Shown: positions 1 through 12,770 of the stretch, piece after piece
How the letters are laid out: each line of letters starts with the position of its first letter
Numbering within the stretch: the stretch's first letter is position 1
Origin: Leptobrachium leishanense
Taxonomy: Eukaryota; Chordata; Amphibia; Anura; Megophryidae
Length of the DNA: 64,000 nucleotides
NCBI GenBank assembly: GCA_009667805.1
Contig: CM019066.1
Location: 62,001 to 126,000 of the forward strand
Direction of reading: 5' to 3'
Translations under genes and position numbers: made by a program
The notes under the pieces: model-generated
What the model was told of the DNA's origin: nothing
Database searches by the model: none
Seen by the model: only the letters and a program-made list of their open reading frames with translations

Positions 1-2090
1 CCAAATGTTAGTGAATTGCCTGCACATACGGTGCCTGTTCGGTGCCTGTTCAGTGCCTGTTCGAGGGCAGTGAAATCCCCATAGAGAAGCAATGCTTCGG
101 CTATTCAGAGAACACAAACCAGCAGTGAAAGGTTCCCCTAATGCCCTGCCATTCGGTGGTTTCATCTGGCAGATTAATTCAGGAGAATCCCATAGGCTTC
201 AATGTTAAAAATATTCCCGTTTTAATTCAATATCTAATAAACCGTTCATTATAAAATTCTGCAGAAAAAAGTTTCTTCATTTTTAGATTTTTTAGGATAT
301 TTTAAGCATTTTTCGGGATTTTTTTGCAAAAAAAATTCCTTTTTTTTTAAACATCTTTTCTTTTTTCTGTAACAGCCCTTTTTATTATCATTCATTGGAT
401 TTTATATGTAAATTTCAGACATTTTCTGCTCAGTATTTTCTTTGCAAACAGCGTTTCACTTTTCAAACATTCAAGCGTAATGTTTTTTTTTTTTTTCACC
501 TCCTTCATCTACGGTGTCGGCTTTTTCCAGCGGCTGCTCTGCGCTGGTGATCAGTGGGTGATCGGGTTTCTCCGGTGTATTCGGCGGGTTAATCCAGATG
601 TTTTTGCAGGTTTTCAGCGTGCATTCGCTGGGTTTTGCGGTGAGTGTTCGGCGGGTTTTTGGCAGGTTTTCCCTGCACTTTGACGGCCCTGTGGTACTTG
701 CTAAATACAACGCAGGATCGCCGAACAATGAATAGCCGAATCAAGCCAAATTGAAGAGAATGAAAAGTCACCGAACGTACGGTGACTTTTTGATTCTCTT
801 TGAATAACCTTGTTAGACTTTGAAATTAATTCTATTAATTAACTTTGTTTTATTACAATCTAAGCTTGTTTGTTTATTTTGTTATTATTTGATAGTATCC
901 AAACAAAAGTAAAGTTTTTTTATATATTCTTTCCTTTCATCCCAGCCAATTGTGACTGGGGGATAACCCCTAAGAAATATACAATCACAACAAGAAAGCT
1001 TGGATGAAAGGTGTGATTTTATGTCTAATTATGTCTTCCAACATTTTCTTGAAGGTTTTTGTGTATGTAAACAACCCTGGTTTGATATATAAATATATAT
1101 AGGAAGGAAAAGAAAGAGCTTCAGGAGCAGAGATGCAGAGACCGAGCAACGCCATGTTATAGGTGAGCAGTTGCAATGCACTGAAGGTAGGCTGTATGCT
1201 TCCCATCAACCGATAGAAAATGAGAGGCTTCAGACAGTACTACACCATCAGGTACAGGCTAAGCTGCATGCTTCACTTGCTGTACTAAAAGCAAAGACTT
1301 TACAGCTAGAAGTATAGCTGAACACCAAGATAAAAAAACAGCAGCCTGTCAGGGAAGAGGCTGTGGTTCTACCCTCTGCACAAGGGAGAAGCAGTTCAGG
1401 TGGTCCGGATCCCCAGCTTGATGGGACAGCGATTATGGATCCCATGGACCTTTTTTGTTGAGGCTGGATGCTGTGCTGGCATCTGAGTGTGCCTTGTATC
1501 CAAGGAAGATGGGGACACCCCCAGTACTCCACCTCTACCAACCAAGGTGTCGCCAGAGAGGGGACCTCTTCCCACCTGCACAGGAGACCAGCGGGACCGG
1601 TGAGCGACCACCCTGAAAAGCTACTGAGGTGCTGGGCTCAGAAAGAATCACACCCCTTAGGGATTGAGATGATTGCTGTGTTGTGGGCCCCTTTTAAAAG
1701 TTTGGGAGGGTGCAGCAGCAGAAGGAGAGACCAGGGACTGTAAACACAGAGTGGGTTCTGTTCCTGGGTCTGCAGAGGTGTCCTGGAGAGAGAAAGACGT
1801 GGGAGGGGAATCCCATTGTGCAGGGCTGGGTTTACATCTCAGGAGCCTGTAGACACAAAAACAAAACAAAAAAATCATGCCAAAGTGACTTTTTAAAATA
1901 TCGTTTTGATGCAAACTAAATAAAACATTTTTAAAAATTGAATTCCGTTTCTCTCTGGACTCAGATCAGAAGGGGGAGAATCTGTTGCGTTAGTTGAGTT
2001 AGTGCAGGAACATTGTTTTATATGTAAAAGCATATATTGTCTATGCCCAAGGATAGAGAAAAAAACATTTTGCATTTACTTGTTTTTAAT
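1..2090. other. Unrecognised non-coding region
   Basis: No gene or named repeat is recognised here. Visible items are a 12-bp unit repeated about three times near 38-66 (gtgcctgttcgg-like), AT- and T-rich DNA at 240-500 with a T tract near 483-496, and a short hairpin at 751-808. Frames of up to 97 codons on both strands (for example 1468-1743 plus) have no familiar motif and are probably chance openings. Old transposon remnants are likely but cannot be named. Confidence 0.5.
751..808. repeat. Short near-perfect hairpin
   Basis: The arms read roughly AAGAGAATgAAAAGTCACCG and its reverse complement, around a centre near the ACGT of cgaacgtacggtg. The run of about 25 bp per arm suggests the inner end of a foldback or MITE remnant. 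Flanking ends were not resolved. Confidence 0.5.
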
Positions 2091-2094
2091 TTTT

Positions 2095-2215
2095 TTATTT
2101 TTACACATTATATGTTCATATTTGGTATCATTGTAAAGACCAGACTCTGACCTTTCCAATGACACCTCACTTGACCTTGTACAGTGTAAAATTCAGAGAT
2201 GCAAGTTCCAAAGTC
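2095..2215. repeat. Diverged repeat, copy 1 (related to 3735-3850)
   Basis: Both copies share the order 'ttggtatcattg / tgtatcactgg', 'aaaga/ggcc', 'tttccaatgacacctca / cttgccaatgatacctcaa' and 'cagagatgcaag / cagagatacagtgg'. This is similarity by eye over ~115 bp with many substitutions, so an old interspersed repeat. Its class is not known. Confidence 0.45.
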
Positions 2216-2313
2216 CCCCTGTCTCTCCTCACTGCAGTGCCACAATCTAGGGCTACATTTCGATCGCCATGCTAAAACGGGGGCGGTAGGGAGAAAAACC
2301 TGTGCCGCAGCTT

Positions 2314-2443
2314 ATTAACACTTTGCGCTCCCCATGTTAAGTATAGGGAGCACAAAGTACAGTAACCTCGCACTGAAAAGCGCAAGGTGCCAAACACAAA
2401 TGGGTTACTTAACCTGTTTACGTTTGGATTGTAATAGGTGGTC
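2314..2443. repeat. Direct repeat, copy 1 of ~130 bp (partner 3379-3506)
   Basis: Starts attaacactttgcgctccc, carries the small hairpin ACTTTGCGCTCCC...GGGAGCACAAAGT, and ends gtttggattgtaata. The second copy at 3379-3506 differs at only a few bases. The two copies are about 1.07 kb apart in the same orientation, which fits a non-autonomous DNA element or a segmental duplication. No coding content. Confidence 0.7.
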
Positions 2444-2759
2444 GACACCGCAGAAATAAGAGTTAATCCACAGTTGAATGCAAACAAAGGAAGCGGGAGC
2501 GATTTGCGACCAATCCGGAGCGAACAGTGTTAGAAACAGGAAGCAAGAATAGAACCACGGTGAAACGCAAGCAGGAAGAAGGATGCGGGGACAACTGGGA
2601 TTGACTTGCGTAAAACGGAGAAGAGACGCTAGGGGTGGTGACCTAGATTGGGTTTGATTCACCGCTGTCTGGGATTGGAGGACAGTACTCGGCGGACAAT
2701 TATAAAACTAATAGAATTTAGAACTCGGTTGATTGCCACTGTTGAAGCCTTGATTGGCG

Positions 2760-3210
2760 AAACTTGTTTGGCTGTTATTTTTTATGTGAAAAATGTTTTT
2801 ATTATTAAATCTTTGCCCTTTTATCCAAGATGATGGATTTTTATTGATCTGGCTGAGGGTGCTGGGATTCCCCATTTGGAGACCAAAGGATCGGTAGAAG
2901 GCTTTGCAGGGGCTGTGCCTGGATCAACAACCCCGGTGCACACACGTGCGGGTCTCATTATAGACCCAGGAAAGGGTGAGTAAGGTCCATCTGTGTGGTG
3001 TACCTTTTAAAAAAGTAATTTACATCACACAATGAGGTCCGTGTCTCTCAGCTCTTTTTGAAACTTACATATCGGGAGGAGTGTGGCTTACAGGTGGGCC
3101 CATATAACTACCCAGCTGCGAAAATACAAGAGCTTAAGAGCTCTGGACTGCGTGAGTGCACCCTTTTTAAACTTTCTTACAATCTGGACTATATAAGAGA
3201 CTCTGTTCCA
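2760..3210 (+). repeat. Possible PLE terminal (pLTR-like) remnant
   Basis: Contains 'attattaaatctttgccctt', 'gggtgagtaaggtccatct' and 'gtgagtgcacccttttta'. The last phrase recurs next to recognised PLE ends at 8756 and 20649 (gtgcaccctttactttctgg). No reverse transcriptase and no hammerhead-like core are visible here, so this is a weak call based on phrase sharing. Confidence 0.3.
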
Positions 3211-3378
3211 CTATTGTATATGTGATTTGTTTTCATTGAGGTTGAAAAAATCATCTTAAGATCAGTGAAGAAACCGAGTCCAATAATAACGGATAAACTG
3301 TGAACATAAATTGAAAGCTAAGTACTCACAAATGTGTGACACTGGGCGCTCACTATAACATTTGTTAGTTTAATGCTG

Positions 3379-3506
3379 ATTAACACTTTGCGCTCCCCAT
3401 GTTAAGCATAGGGAGCACAAAGTACAGTAACCTCGCACTGAAAAGCGCAAGGTGCCAAAAGCAAACGGGTTACTTAACCCGTTTGCGTTTGGATTGTAAT
3501 ATGCGG
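3379..3506. repeat. Direct repeat, copy 2 of ~130 bp (partner 2314-2443)
   Basis: Nearly identical to 2314-2443, including the hairpin and the closing gtttggattgtaata. It is followed at 3520-3565 by 'taacgttaatgctcacacaggtgagcgttaacgtta', a small inverted repeat centred on cacag. Likely the same non-autonomous family as copy 1. Confidence 0.7.
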
Positions 3507-3734
3507 TAGATACTGCAGCTAACGTTAATGCTCACACAGGTGAGCGTTAACGTTAGCGTTAAGAGTGTAATGTGACCCCTAGATTGTCGTTGAAACAATG
3601 AGTTGCATCATCAGCTCCACACTTGCTGGCAGTGTGGGAAATGAGAAGGTGAGTTAGTGCAGCATCACTGTGCACTTTATAATTGTAACATGAAAAATAA
3701 AGCGTAATAAAAAATAGAAAAATATTTTTGTTAT

Positions 3735-3850
3735 TTTTTTTACATAAAACTACCCCATTATATTTTGTATCACTGGAAAGGCCATAATTTGGCCTTGCCA
3801 ATGATACCTCAAATGTCCCACTGTCCCTTAGGGCTCCAGAGATACAGTGG
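3735..3850. repeat. Diverged repeat, copy 2 (related to 2095-2215)
   Basis: See 2095-2215. Here the shared block lies downstream of the ~130-bp direct repeat, whereas in copy 1 it lies upstream. The two repeat types may therefore belong to one larger tandem unit. Confidence 0.4.
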
Positions 3851-4479
3851 TCGAAATGATTGTAAATTGTAAAAAAAAGGACTTTTTTTTTACAGAGCAA
3901 GGCGCCCCCTTATGGCAGGTGCCTGTAGGCATATGCCTACTCTGCCTAGTTATAAATCCCTGTCAGTGTGCCTGCTAGCGAATGTTTTGTGTCTGTGGAC
4001 TGTGATGGCCTGTTGCCCTGGCACTGGAAAGATGTGTCGAGGCAGTGCTTCGAAAATGTTAACCCCTGTGTGGCTCTTGACGGAATATAAGGAGGGTGTG
4101 AGTACATCTGTGGTTGTGCACTGGACAAGAGGGGTGACATGCCTCTTACCCCGGGACTATGGATCTGCAACCAGGGGTACCCTGTGGCAATCGTCAAGAC
4201 CCCGCTGAAGGTGCTTGTGGGCCAGCACACTGAAACTTTGCAGATGACACAGAAAAGGGACAGGGTGAGAGGTCTTGTCAGTGGCAAGTGATCCATTTTG
4301 GATCTAAGCTTACCCTGCCGATCTGGCAGGGGAGGAGATATGTGACGCATGTCATTTTGGACTTTGGATGAATGGGCATGGAGGCATATTTTGTAGGGTG
4401 CAGGACTCATAATTGATATTGGCCCATTGCCCTCTCTTGTGTGCAGAATGTTGGTATAATTGTGATTATGCAAGAATGT
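3851..4479. other. No recognised feature
   Basis: Frames of 98 codons (3912-4208, plus) and 178 codons (3946-4482, minus) are present. Neither shows a domain I recognise, and both lie in a repeat-dense setting. I treat the stretch as non-coding. Confidence 0.4.
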
Positions 4480-5563
4480 CACTGTTTGTTACAATCTGCT
4501 TATCAGAATAGCCTTCCAGTAAGACTGCTTTCAGAAAGGTTTAAATATCTGATTAACAGTTCCTCAAACCTAATCTCATATCTTTTCCGTAATATTCCAG
4601 TGATACTTCCAGCATACCTTTTTCTACGATTGCAAAAATTACTGTTCGCCCATATTTGGAAACGTAAGCCCCCCAGGGTATCAGCAAAAACTGTATCATC
4701 TTCGAATATGGGCGGGACTGAGACTTCCAGATTTAAAGAGATACTATAGAGCATCAGTACTGGCCCAATTATTGGCTACATTAAACCATTCAGAAACACC
4801 ATTGTGGTTACAACTAGAGAATGCAGTAATAGCACCCCACACTTTGCATGACTTTATGTGGCATGGAGGTCTTGTTAGGAAGAAAAAGGAGGTAATGCTA
4901 CCTTCTTCATATCTATCTATCTATCTCAATCTGGCGACAATGGGGTATACCACTTCTTAAACCATTCTTATTGATGAGCTTCGCTACTTTATGATCGCTG
5001 CGGCATCTTACGCCTGATCTACATACAACCGCCTGGCTGACCCAAGGTGTGACTCATATTCAACAATTGCTTACTCAGTCTACAATAAAATCTTTCCCTG
5101 ATCTAGTTAAGGAATTTGATATTCCCTTAAACTGCATTTTTACGTATTTGCGTATGAAACATATTATTTTAAGTCAGGAAGTAAAATCTATTTCCATTAC
5201 AGAAGCCATGGCATTCCATAAATTATGTTTGGAAAAAAAGAGTTTTAAAAAAACACTATCATTATGTTCTCAAGGTTTAGCGATTAAAAATACGACAAAA
5301 AAACTTTCATATATGTTAAATTGGGAAAAAGATTTGGATCTCTTAATACCATATGAAGACTGGTTATATGCCATATCATCGGTGTATAGATATTCTAAAA
5401 GCACAGGGGTAAGAGAATCTCATCTTAAAGTGATCTATAGATGGTACCTTACGCCAGCATGTTTAGCACATATTTCTGGTGTCTCAGATAAGTGTTGGCG
5501 ATGCCATCTGCCAAAGGATCTCTTTCCCACGTGTTTTGGTCATGTGCTAAATTAGCTTCATAC

Positions 5564-7389
5564 TAGGGATGTGCATTTCGGGTTTCGGAATTTCGGAATT
5601 TTCACGAAATTTCCTGATTCGTGCATTCGGATTCAGATGAATTTCCGAAAATTTTCTGAGCCGAAACGAAAACTTTTCGGAATTTTCGAATGGAGTAGAA
5701 ATGTGTAAAATCGAATTTCATTTTCGTTCAATTCGTGATTTCGGCTCCATCCCTGATTTCGGTTCCATTTCAATAATTTCGAACATCGTATTTATATCGC
5801 TGATTCTGTAATTAAATTTTGTATCATTCCCATCTCAATGTATCCTTCCTGGAAAACCAGAGAAATCTCAATGTATCCTTCTTGTAAAACATGAGAAATC
5901 TCAATGTATCCTTCTTGTAAAACATGAGAAATCTCAATGAATCCTTCTTGTAAAACATGAGAAATCTCAATGTATCCTTCCTGGAAAACCAGAGAAATCT
6001 CAATGTATCCTTCTTGTAAAACATGAGAAATCTCAATGTATCCTTTTTGTAAAAAATGAGAAATCTCAATGTATCTTTCTTGTAAAAAATGAGAAATCTC
6101 AATGTATCTTTCTTGTAAAACATGAGAAATCTCAATGTATCCTTTTTGTAAAACCAGAGAAATCGCAATGTATCCACTTGTAAAACCAGAGAAATCTCAT
6201 TGTATCCTTCTTGTAAAACATGAGAAATCTCAATGTATCCTTCCCGGGAAACCAGAGAAATCTCAATGTATCCTTCTTGGAAAAAATAAGAAATCTCAAT
6301 GTATCTTTCTTGTAAAAAATGAGAAATCTCAATGTATCTTTCTTGTAAAACATGAGAAATCTCAATGTATCCTTCCTGGAAAACCAGAGAAATCTCAATG
6401 TATCCTTCTTGTAAAACCAGAGAAATCTCAATGTATCCTTCTTGTAAAACATGAGAAATCTCAATGTATCCTTTTTTGTAAAAAATGAGAAATCTCAATG
6501 TATCTTTCTTGTAAAAAATGAGAAATCTCAATGTATCCTTCTTGTAAAAAATGAGAAATCTCAATGTATCCTTCTTGTAAAACATGAGAAATCTCAATGT
6601 ATCCTTCCCGGGAAACCAGAGAAATCTTGATGTATCCTTCTTGGAAAAAATAAGAAATCTCAATGTATCCTTTTTGTAAAAATGAGAAATCTCAATGTAT
6701 CCTTCTTGTAAAACATGAGAAATCTCAATGTATCCTTTTTGTAAAAAATGAGAAATCTCAATGTATCTTTCTTGTAAAAAATGAGAAATCTCAATGTATC
6801 TTTCTTGTAAAACATGAGAAATCTCAATGTATCCTTTTTGTAAAACATGAGCAATCTCAATGTATCCTTCTTGTAAAACCTGAGAAATCTCAATGTATCC
6901 TTTTTGTAAAACATGAGAAATCTCAATGTATCCTTCCCGGGAACCCAGAGAAATCTCAATGTATCCTTCTTTTAAAAAAAGAGAAATCTCAATGTATCCT
7001 TTTTGTAAAAAATGTGAAATCTCAATGTATCCTTCTTGTAAAACATGAGAAATCTCAATGTATCCTTCTTGTAAAACATGAGAAATCTCAATGGCAGAAT
7101 TATCGTATCGGCAGAATTATCGTATCGTTTGTTTCTATGTTTCTATGTATCCGAAAAACCATTAGTTTACGTCAAAATGAATAGACACTTTGAAACAAGG
7201 AGAACAGACATTCTGAAAAACATGAAAATTTCCGGAAATCAGGGAAAAAAAAGTCGATACGAAAAACGAACCGAAACGAACCGAGCCGAAACGAAAATTT
7301 AAAAAATCTGAACGAACCGAACCGAAAATTTACAAAATCCGAACGAACCGAACTGAATCAAAACGAAAAAAAATCGGTGCACAAGCCTA
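5564..7389. mobile_element. Non-autonomous hAT-type element filled with a 33-bp minisatellite
   Basis: Flanked by an exact 8-bp duplication CTTCATAC (5556-5563 and 7390-7397), the length typical of hAT elements. Terminal inverted repeats are imperfect: left TAGGGATGTGCATTTCGG, right (reverse complement) TAGGCTTGTGCACCGATT. Subterminal DNA on both sides is rich in 'cgaaa/ttcgg' words. The centre (about 5833-7093) is a tandem array. There is no transposase frame. It splits the LINE at 4480-8428, and the LINE sequence resumes directly after the right duplication. The second hAT element in the window (61439-62554) shares the TAG..ATGTGCA end. Confidence 0.85.
5833..7093. repeat. 33-bp minisatellite, about 38 copies
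   Basis: The unit is approximately gagaaatctcaatgtatcc + ttcttgtaaaacat, 33 bp, with variants (ttcctggaaaacca, ttcccgggaaacca, tttttgtaaaaaat). Because 33 is a multiple of three, long frames stay open on both strands (for example 279 codons at 5824-6663, minus), but they translate to an 11-residue repeat and are not genes. The unit matches the 3' tail of the LINE family at 47.9 and 55.2 kb (see findings). Confidence 0.95.
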
Positions 7390-7702
7390 CTTCATACTTG
7401 AGAACTATAAGCCATCTGATTAATGAATGCATATCTGTGACCATTCCCTTCAGCCCTGAAGTTTAGTAGAAATAATATGTAAAATGTAATTTGCTTTTAT
7501 CTATTAGAGGTTTCATATCAATAATATTAGGAGCGGCTAAATTAGTTTTAGCTAGCCATTGGAAGTCATCTTTGACACCTACAATATCTGAAGTGATAAG
7601 TAAAGTAGATAGGATTTGTTAATATTTTTGAAGAAATGTTTGCAAAAGTACATGATTTAATGACTATGCATCAAAAAAGGTGGTTGGGCTGGTTGTCCTT
7701 CA

Positions 7703-8138
7703 GGCTAGGGTCAGACTGAGGCAGTGCGAACGCGCGTTCTGGCGCACTTAATCACGGCCGCACTAGCAGCAGATGCCGGGCAATGACAGCCAATATACGA
7801 AGTACGGTCGCACAAAAGTCCGGCCGCGCAACGCAAGTGGAAAATGAACGCATTTTTTCGAGAACGTTAAACCGCTGGTACTGACGTACAGAGTGCGCTG
7901 CGGCCGCATAGCAGCGTGTGTGCGTGATTAGGAGATGTCAGACGCTGCTAGTGTGCGGCCAACATAACGTTCAAACAGCCGGATTTCCCTAGACTTCTTT
8001 TCACCCCATCGTCATGAAATACGTCCAGAATTGCGCACCGTCTGACCACTTAAGCGTATTCCGTGAAAAAATGCGTGCGCACGCATCGACGTACATTTTG
8101 ACGGTGGCCGCAGAAAATGCGCTCATCTGTCCCTAGCC
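7703..8138. mobile_element. MITE with GGCTAGGGTCAG ends, copy 1
   Basis: About 436 bp. The left end reads ggctagggtcagac and the right end ctgtccctagcc (near reverse complement). The interior has CpG-rich words (gcacg, cggccgc, cgaacgc) seen again in copy 2 at 10272-10697. The flanks show TCA on each side (7700-7702 and 8139-8141), a possible 3-bp duplication. It sits in the 3' UTR of the LINE at 4480-8428. Superfamily not assigned; a 3-bp duplication would suit PIF/Harbinger, but this is tentative. Confidence 0.75.
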
Positions 8139-8428
8139 TCAGATCTTCGGGCACGTTTCTGTAACCAAGTAATTATAGATTAAGTTGATTGGAGAGATAC
8201 TGTCCTGTGTTTTCTATTTTTTTATTTTTTTTGTGTATGTTTCTGTGGTGTTGTCCTATGAAGGAAGTAAAGGGAAAAGGAAGGAAAAAGTATTACTGGT
8301 GTAAATATGGGATCATAGGATATTCAAAAGATTGGTGAAAATTTAAGTCATATGTGATCCTAAAAAATTTGTGTATGATGTGTATTATGTATTATAACTA
8401 ATAAACAATTATAAATTTAAAAAAAAAC

Positions 8429-8794
8429 CTAATTTTCGTTGTCAGATAAATACTGACTGTTTTAAACTGTAATCTATTTGTCAATCACGATCACCCATTG
8501 TCTTGACTCGTTTAGAAATGTTAAGTAATGTCTAATGTAACTGTATACCTAATCTAATTATGTTTCACCTTCCAAAAAGTAAATGTTTGTGAAATTATCT
8601 GTTCAGTCTGATTAGGTCCCCCTAGCAGATGTTGTGATCTTGTGAATGTAAATGACGCCTGTTTGACCACATAATTATCTGTGCTTGTTCTCTGATTAAA
8701 CCAGTTCCATTCTAACCCTGAAAGACCTGTATCAGAACTTTCACCTCAAGTCCTTGAGTGCACCCTTTACTTTCTGGTGATATATATATATATA
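8429..8794. other. No gene; short PLE-like phrase
   Basis: AT-rich non-coding sequence. 'gagtgcaccctttactttctgg' near 8756-8776 recurs at about 20648-20669 beside PLE terminal sequence, so part of this may be a PLE end into whose (TA)n tract the Tc1 element inserted. Confidence 0.4.
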
Positions 8795-9163
8795 TACAGT
8801 GGCAAGAAAAAGTATGTGAACCCTTTGGGATTACGTGGAGTTTTGCATGAATTGGTCATAAAATGTGCTCTGATCTTCATCTAAGTCACAACAATTTGAA
8901 AAACACAGTCTGCTTAAAATAATACAACACAAACATTATATGTTTTCATGTGTTTATTGAACATAACATGTAAACATTCACAGTGCAGGGTGGAAAAAGT
9001 ATGTGAACCCCTAGCCTAATGGCTTCTCCAAGAGCTAATTGGAGCCAGGAATGAGCCAACCTTGAGTCCAATCAGTATGATATTATTGGATGTGTTGCTG
9101 AAAGCTGTTGTCCTGCACTTTAAAAACACACACGAGTTTTGGGGTTACTGGTTTTAAGAAGCA

Positions 9164-10142
<979 letters not shown>

Positions 10143-10271
10143 AGGTTCACATACTTTTTCCACCCTGCACTGTGAATGTTTACATGTTCTGTTCCATAAA
10201 AACATGAAAACATATAATGTTTGTGTTGTATTGTTTTAAGCAGACTGTGTTTTTCAAATTGTTGTGACTTA

Positions 10272-10697
10272 AGCTAGGGTCAGACGAACGCAGTTTTAAC
10301 GTGCGTTTAGCCGCACGAAATCACGGCCGTGCTAGCAGCAAATGACGTCCAATGCCAGGGAACACACGAAGTACGGCCGCACGAAAGTTCGTCCGCGCAA
10401 CGCTAGTGGCAAACGAACGCATTTTTTCTAGAACGTCAAACCGCTACTACTGACGTACAGAGTGCGCTGCGTCCGCTAGAGGCGTGTGTGCGTGATTAGG
10501 AGACGTCAGATGCTGCTAATGTCCGGCCAACATAACGTCCAGACACAAAAAGTGTTTTATTGATGATCCGTACAAAATCACGGACGAAAAGGCGCATCGT
10601 ATGACCGCTTTTGCGCATTCCGTGAAAAAATACGTCCGTTCGTTCGACCGCACTTCTCCACGGACGACGCGAAAAATGCGTTCGTCTGACCCTAGCC
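10272..10697. mobile_element. MITE with GCTAGGGTCAGAC ends, copy 2, inside Tc1
   Basis: About 426 bp with ends gctagggtcagac / gtctgaccctagcc. It interrupts the Tc1 right arm: the left Tc1 arm gives the uninterrupted form (reverse complement of catctaagtcacaac). Flanks are cTTAa on the left and cTAAg on the right, so the duplication is 2-4 bp and not exact. Same family as 7703-8138. No coding capacity. Confidence 0.8.
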
Positions 10698-10787
10698 TAA
10701 GATGAAGATCAGAGCACATTTTATGACCAATTCATGCAAAACTCCACGTAATCCCAAAGGGTTCACATACTTTTTCTTGCCACTGTA

Positions 10788-11498
10788 TAAGAAAAATCCA
10801 ATCTTGGACCCAAAAAACGCCAACGCTGAGTAAATAGTATACCTGAGTGCAAGATGCCCTTAAGCATGGATATACAGAAAACGGATAGGGCAGAACATTC
10901 ACTCTTCCTTCTTCCGCCGTATGAATCTTTCTAAACAGATACGACTGACATCTCTCTTACATTATATTACCACGATTGTCATTTATTATAGATTACTGCT
11001 ATAACCACCTTGGATTTACCCAATTTCGATCTCTTAGGTCTTTATATGCTAAGAGTTTATTTACGGTGTCTTTATTGGTAATCACAGAGAGTGTCACTGT
11101 AAATTCATACTGTGTCCCATGAACCCATTAGGTATCGGGTATTGACTTGTCTTTATGAGCAGATAAAAAAAAATTTCAACCACATTTAAGTTTTTTATCT
11201 TTATTTAATTGCTCCAAGTATTTAATAAAATTGATGTTCTGTAATTATTACTGTCAGTGTTCCCAGCCCTGTTGGGCTTTTTTTCTTCTCTTTGGTTACG
11301 TATTGCTACTGTATCTATATCACCAAGGTTCTTTTGTATATAAAGATTATGCGCTGTTGCTTTGTTTCTGGCTTCACCTCCCCTAGACCCGTCGTCTAGT
11401 TTTGATTTGCTTTAAGTGTTCTCTTTCTGACCTATACATTGTTGCCATTTGGCGCTTTCGCTCCAGTCCACCCAGGTCTTTTTTGTTTTATATTTCTA
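10788..11498. repeat. PLE terminal remnant (left of Helitron A)
   Basis: Contains acagaaaacggatagggca (from 10874), whose inverse lies at 13157-13179 on the far side of Helitron A. This suggests one PLE end region with inverted termini, later split by the Helitron. No RT coding is visible. The rest is AT-rich and not recognised. Confidence 0.4.
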
Positions 11499-11964
11499 CT
11501 AGGTGGAAAGCCTGCCCAGAGGGCAGTCTATTGTTGTTGTCGCCAGGTCAGAATTCACGACCACATAGTTTTTTTTCAGTGTCCTATCCAAGAGTATCTC
11601 TCTATATAAATGCGTTTGTAACATGTCCATCGCCGTCCCATCCGCAACAGGAGGGCCGACTGAGCAGCTGTGATGGGTGCGTGCACAGCTGACAGCGCAT
11701 TACAAAGGAATTTATATATTAGAGTAGGTTCATCTTCCCTCTTAGATTGTAAGCTCACGGAACCGGACCCTCAGATTGTAAACTCGTGGGACCCCTCAGA
11801 TTGTAAACTCATGTGGCCCCTCAGATTGTAAACTCATGTGGCCCCTTAGATTGTAAGCTCATGGGGCCCCTTAGATTGTGTTGGGCTTGGGCGGGCATTT
11901 TTTTTGTAGCGTATACATTATGCGTATATTTAATAGCACGTGGTATGCATGGCATGACAGGCTG

Positions 11965-12615
11965 GTATTTAGGCACACTGGTATTATGAGACACTGGTAT
12001 AATGAATGGCAGACTGGCATTATGGCTGGCAGACTGGCATTGTGCATGGCAGACTGGTAATATGGCTGGCAGACTGGTAATATGTCTGGCAGACTGGTAT
12101 TGTGCATGGCAGACTGGTAATATGGCTGGCGGACTGTTAATATGGCAGCCGAACTGGTAATATGGCTGCCGAACTGGTAATATGGCTGACAGACTGGTAA
12201 TATGGCTGGCAGACTGGTTTTGTGCATGGCAGACTGGTAATATGGCTGGGAACTGGTATTGTGCATGGCAGACTGGTAATGTGCATGGCAGACTGGTAAT
12301 ATGGCTGGCGAACTGGTAATCTGGCTGGCAAACTGGTAATATGGCTGGCAGACTGGTAATATGCCTGGCAGACTGGTATTGTGCATGGCAGACTGGTAAT
12401 ATGGCTGCCGAACTGGTAATATGGCTGGCAGACTGGTAATATGGCTGACAGACTGGTTTTGTGCATGGCAGACTGGTAATAAGGCTGGGGACTGGTATTG
12501 TGCATGGCAGACTGGTAATGTGCATGGTAGACTGGTATTGTGCATGGCAGACTGGTAATATGGCTGGGAACTGGTACTGTGCATGGCAGACTGGTAATAT
12601 GGCTGGCAGGCTGGG
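11965..12615. repeat. 20-bp minisatellite in Helitron A
   Basis: The unit is about agactggtaatatggctggc, with variants such as attgtgcatggc, repeated roughly 32 times. Long frames on both strands (up to 330 codons, minus) are products of the array and of the absence of stops in the unit, not genes. Confidence 0.9.
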
Positions 12616-12694
12616 CATGGAGCCGATGCAGGCCGGGCACGGAGGAGATGCAGGCCGGGCACGGAGGAAATGGAGGCCGTGAAGGAGGAGATAT

Positions 12695-12770
12695 ACAAAA
12701 CAAATCCAATCCATTGGAGAGGCGCTGTGCTGTCCGCCTCTCCAATGTATCGGATTTGTTTTGTCCCTCT
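12695..12770. repeat. Palindrome in Helitron A
   Basis: Arms acaaaacaaatcc.a.c.attggagaggcg and the reverse complement around a ~12-bp centre (ctgtgctgtc). It lies close to the Helitron 5' end, as do the GC-rich palindromes of Helitrons B and C. Confidence 0.75.

Larger units (their letters stand above)
4480..8428 (+). pseudogene. L1/Tx1-type LINE, 3' part of ORF2 plus 3' UTR, broken
   Basis: Three pieces of one LINE: 4480-5563, 7390-7702 and 8139-8428, separated by a hAT-type element and a MITE. The coding piece carries the post-RT region of L1-like ORF2. The best frame is 5049-5555, whose end shows the CWRC cysteine motif (near 5498-5512); the usual cysteine/histidine continuation (HVFW.C) appears only after a frame change near 5520. 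Upstream, 4441-4749 and 4772-4960 hold earlier ORF2 pieces in shifted frames. The 3' end has aataaacaattataaattta followed by an A run at ~8418-8428. There is no RT active site or endonuclease in the window, so it is 5'-truncated and dead. Confidence 0.7.

Noticed and set aside
1468..1743. Candidate small host gene
   Set aside because: No splice-like or domain evidence, overlapping frames on the other strand, and repeat-dense surroundings.
5824..6663. 279-codon minus-strand frame with an 11-residue repeat
   Set aside because: Product of the 33-bp minisatellite; frames stay open in several phases on both strands, and no start context or domain is present.
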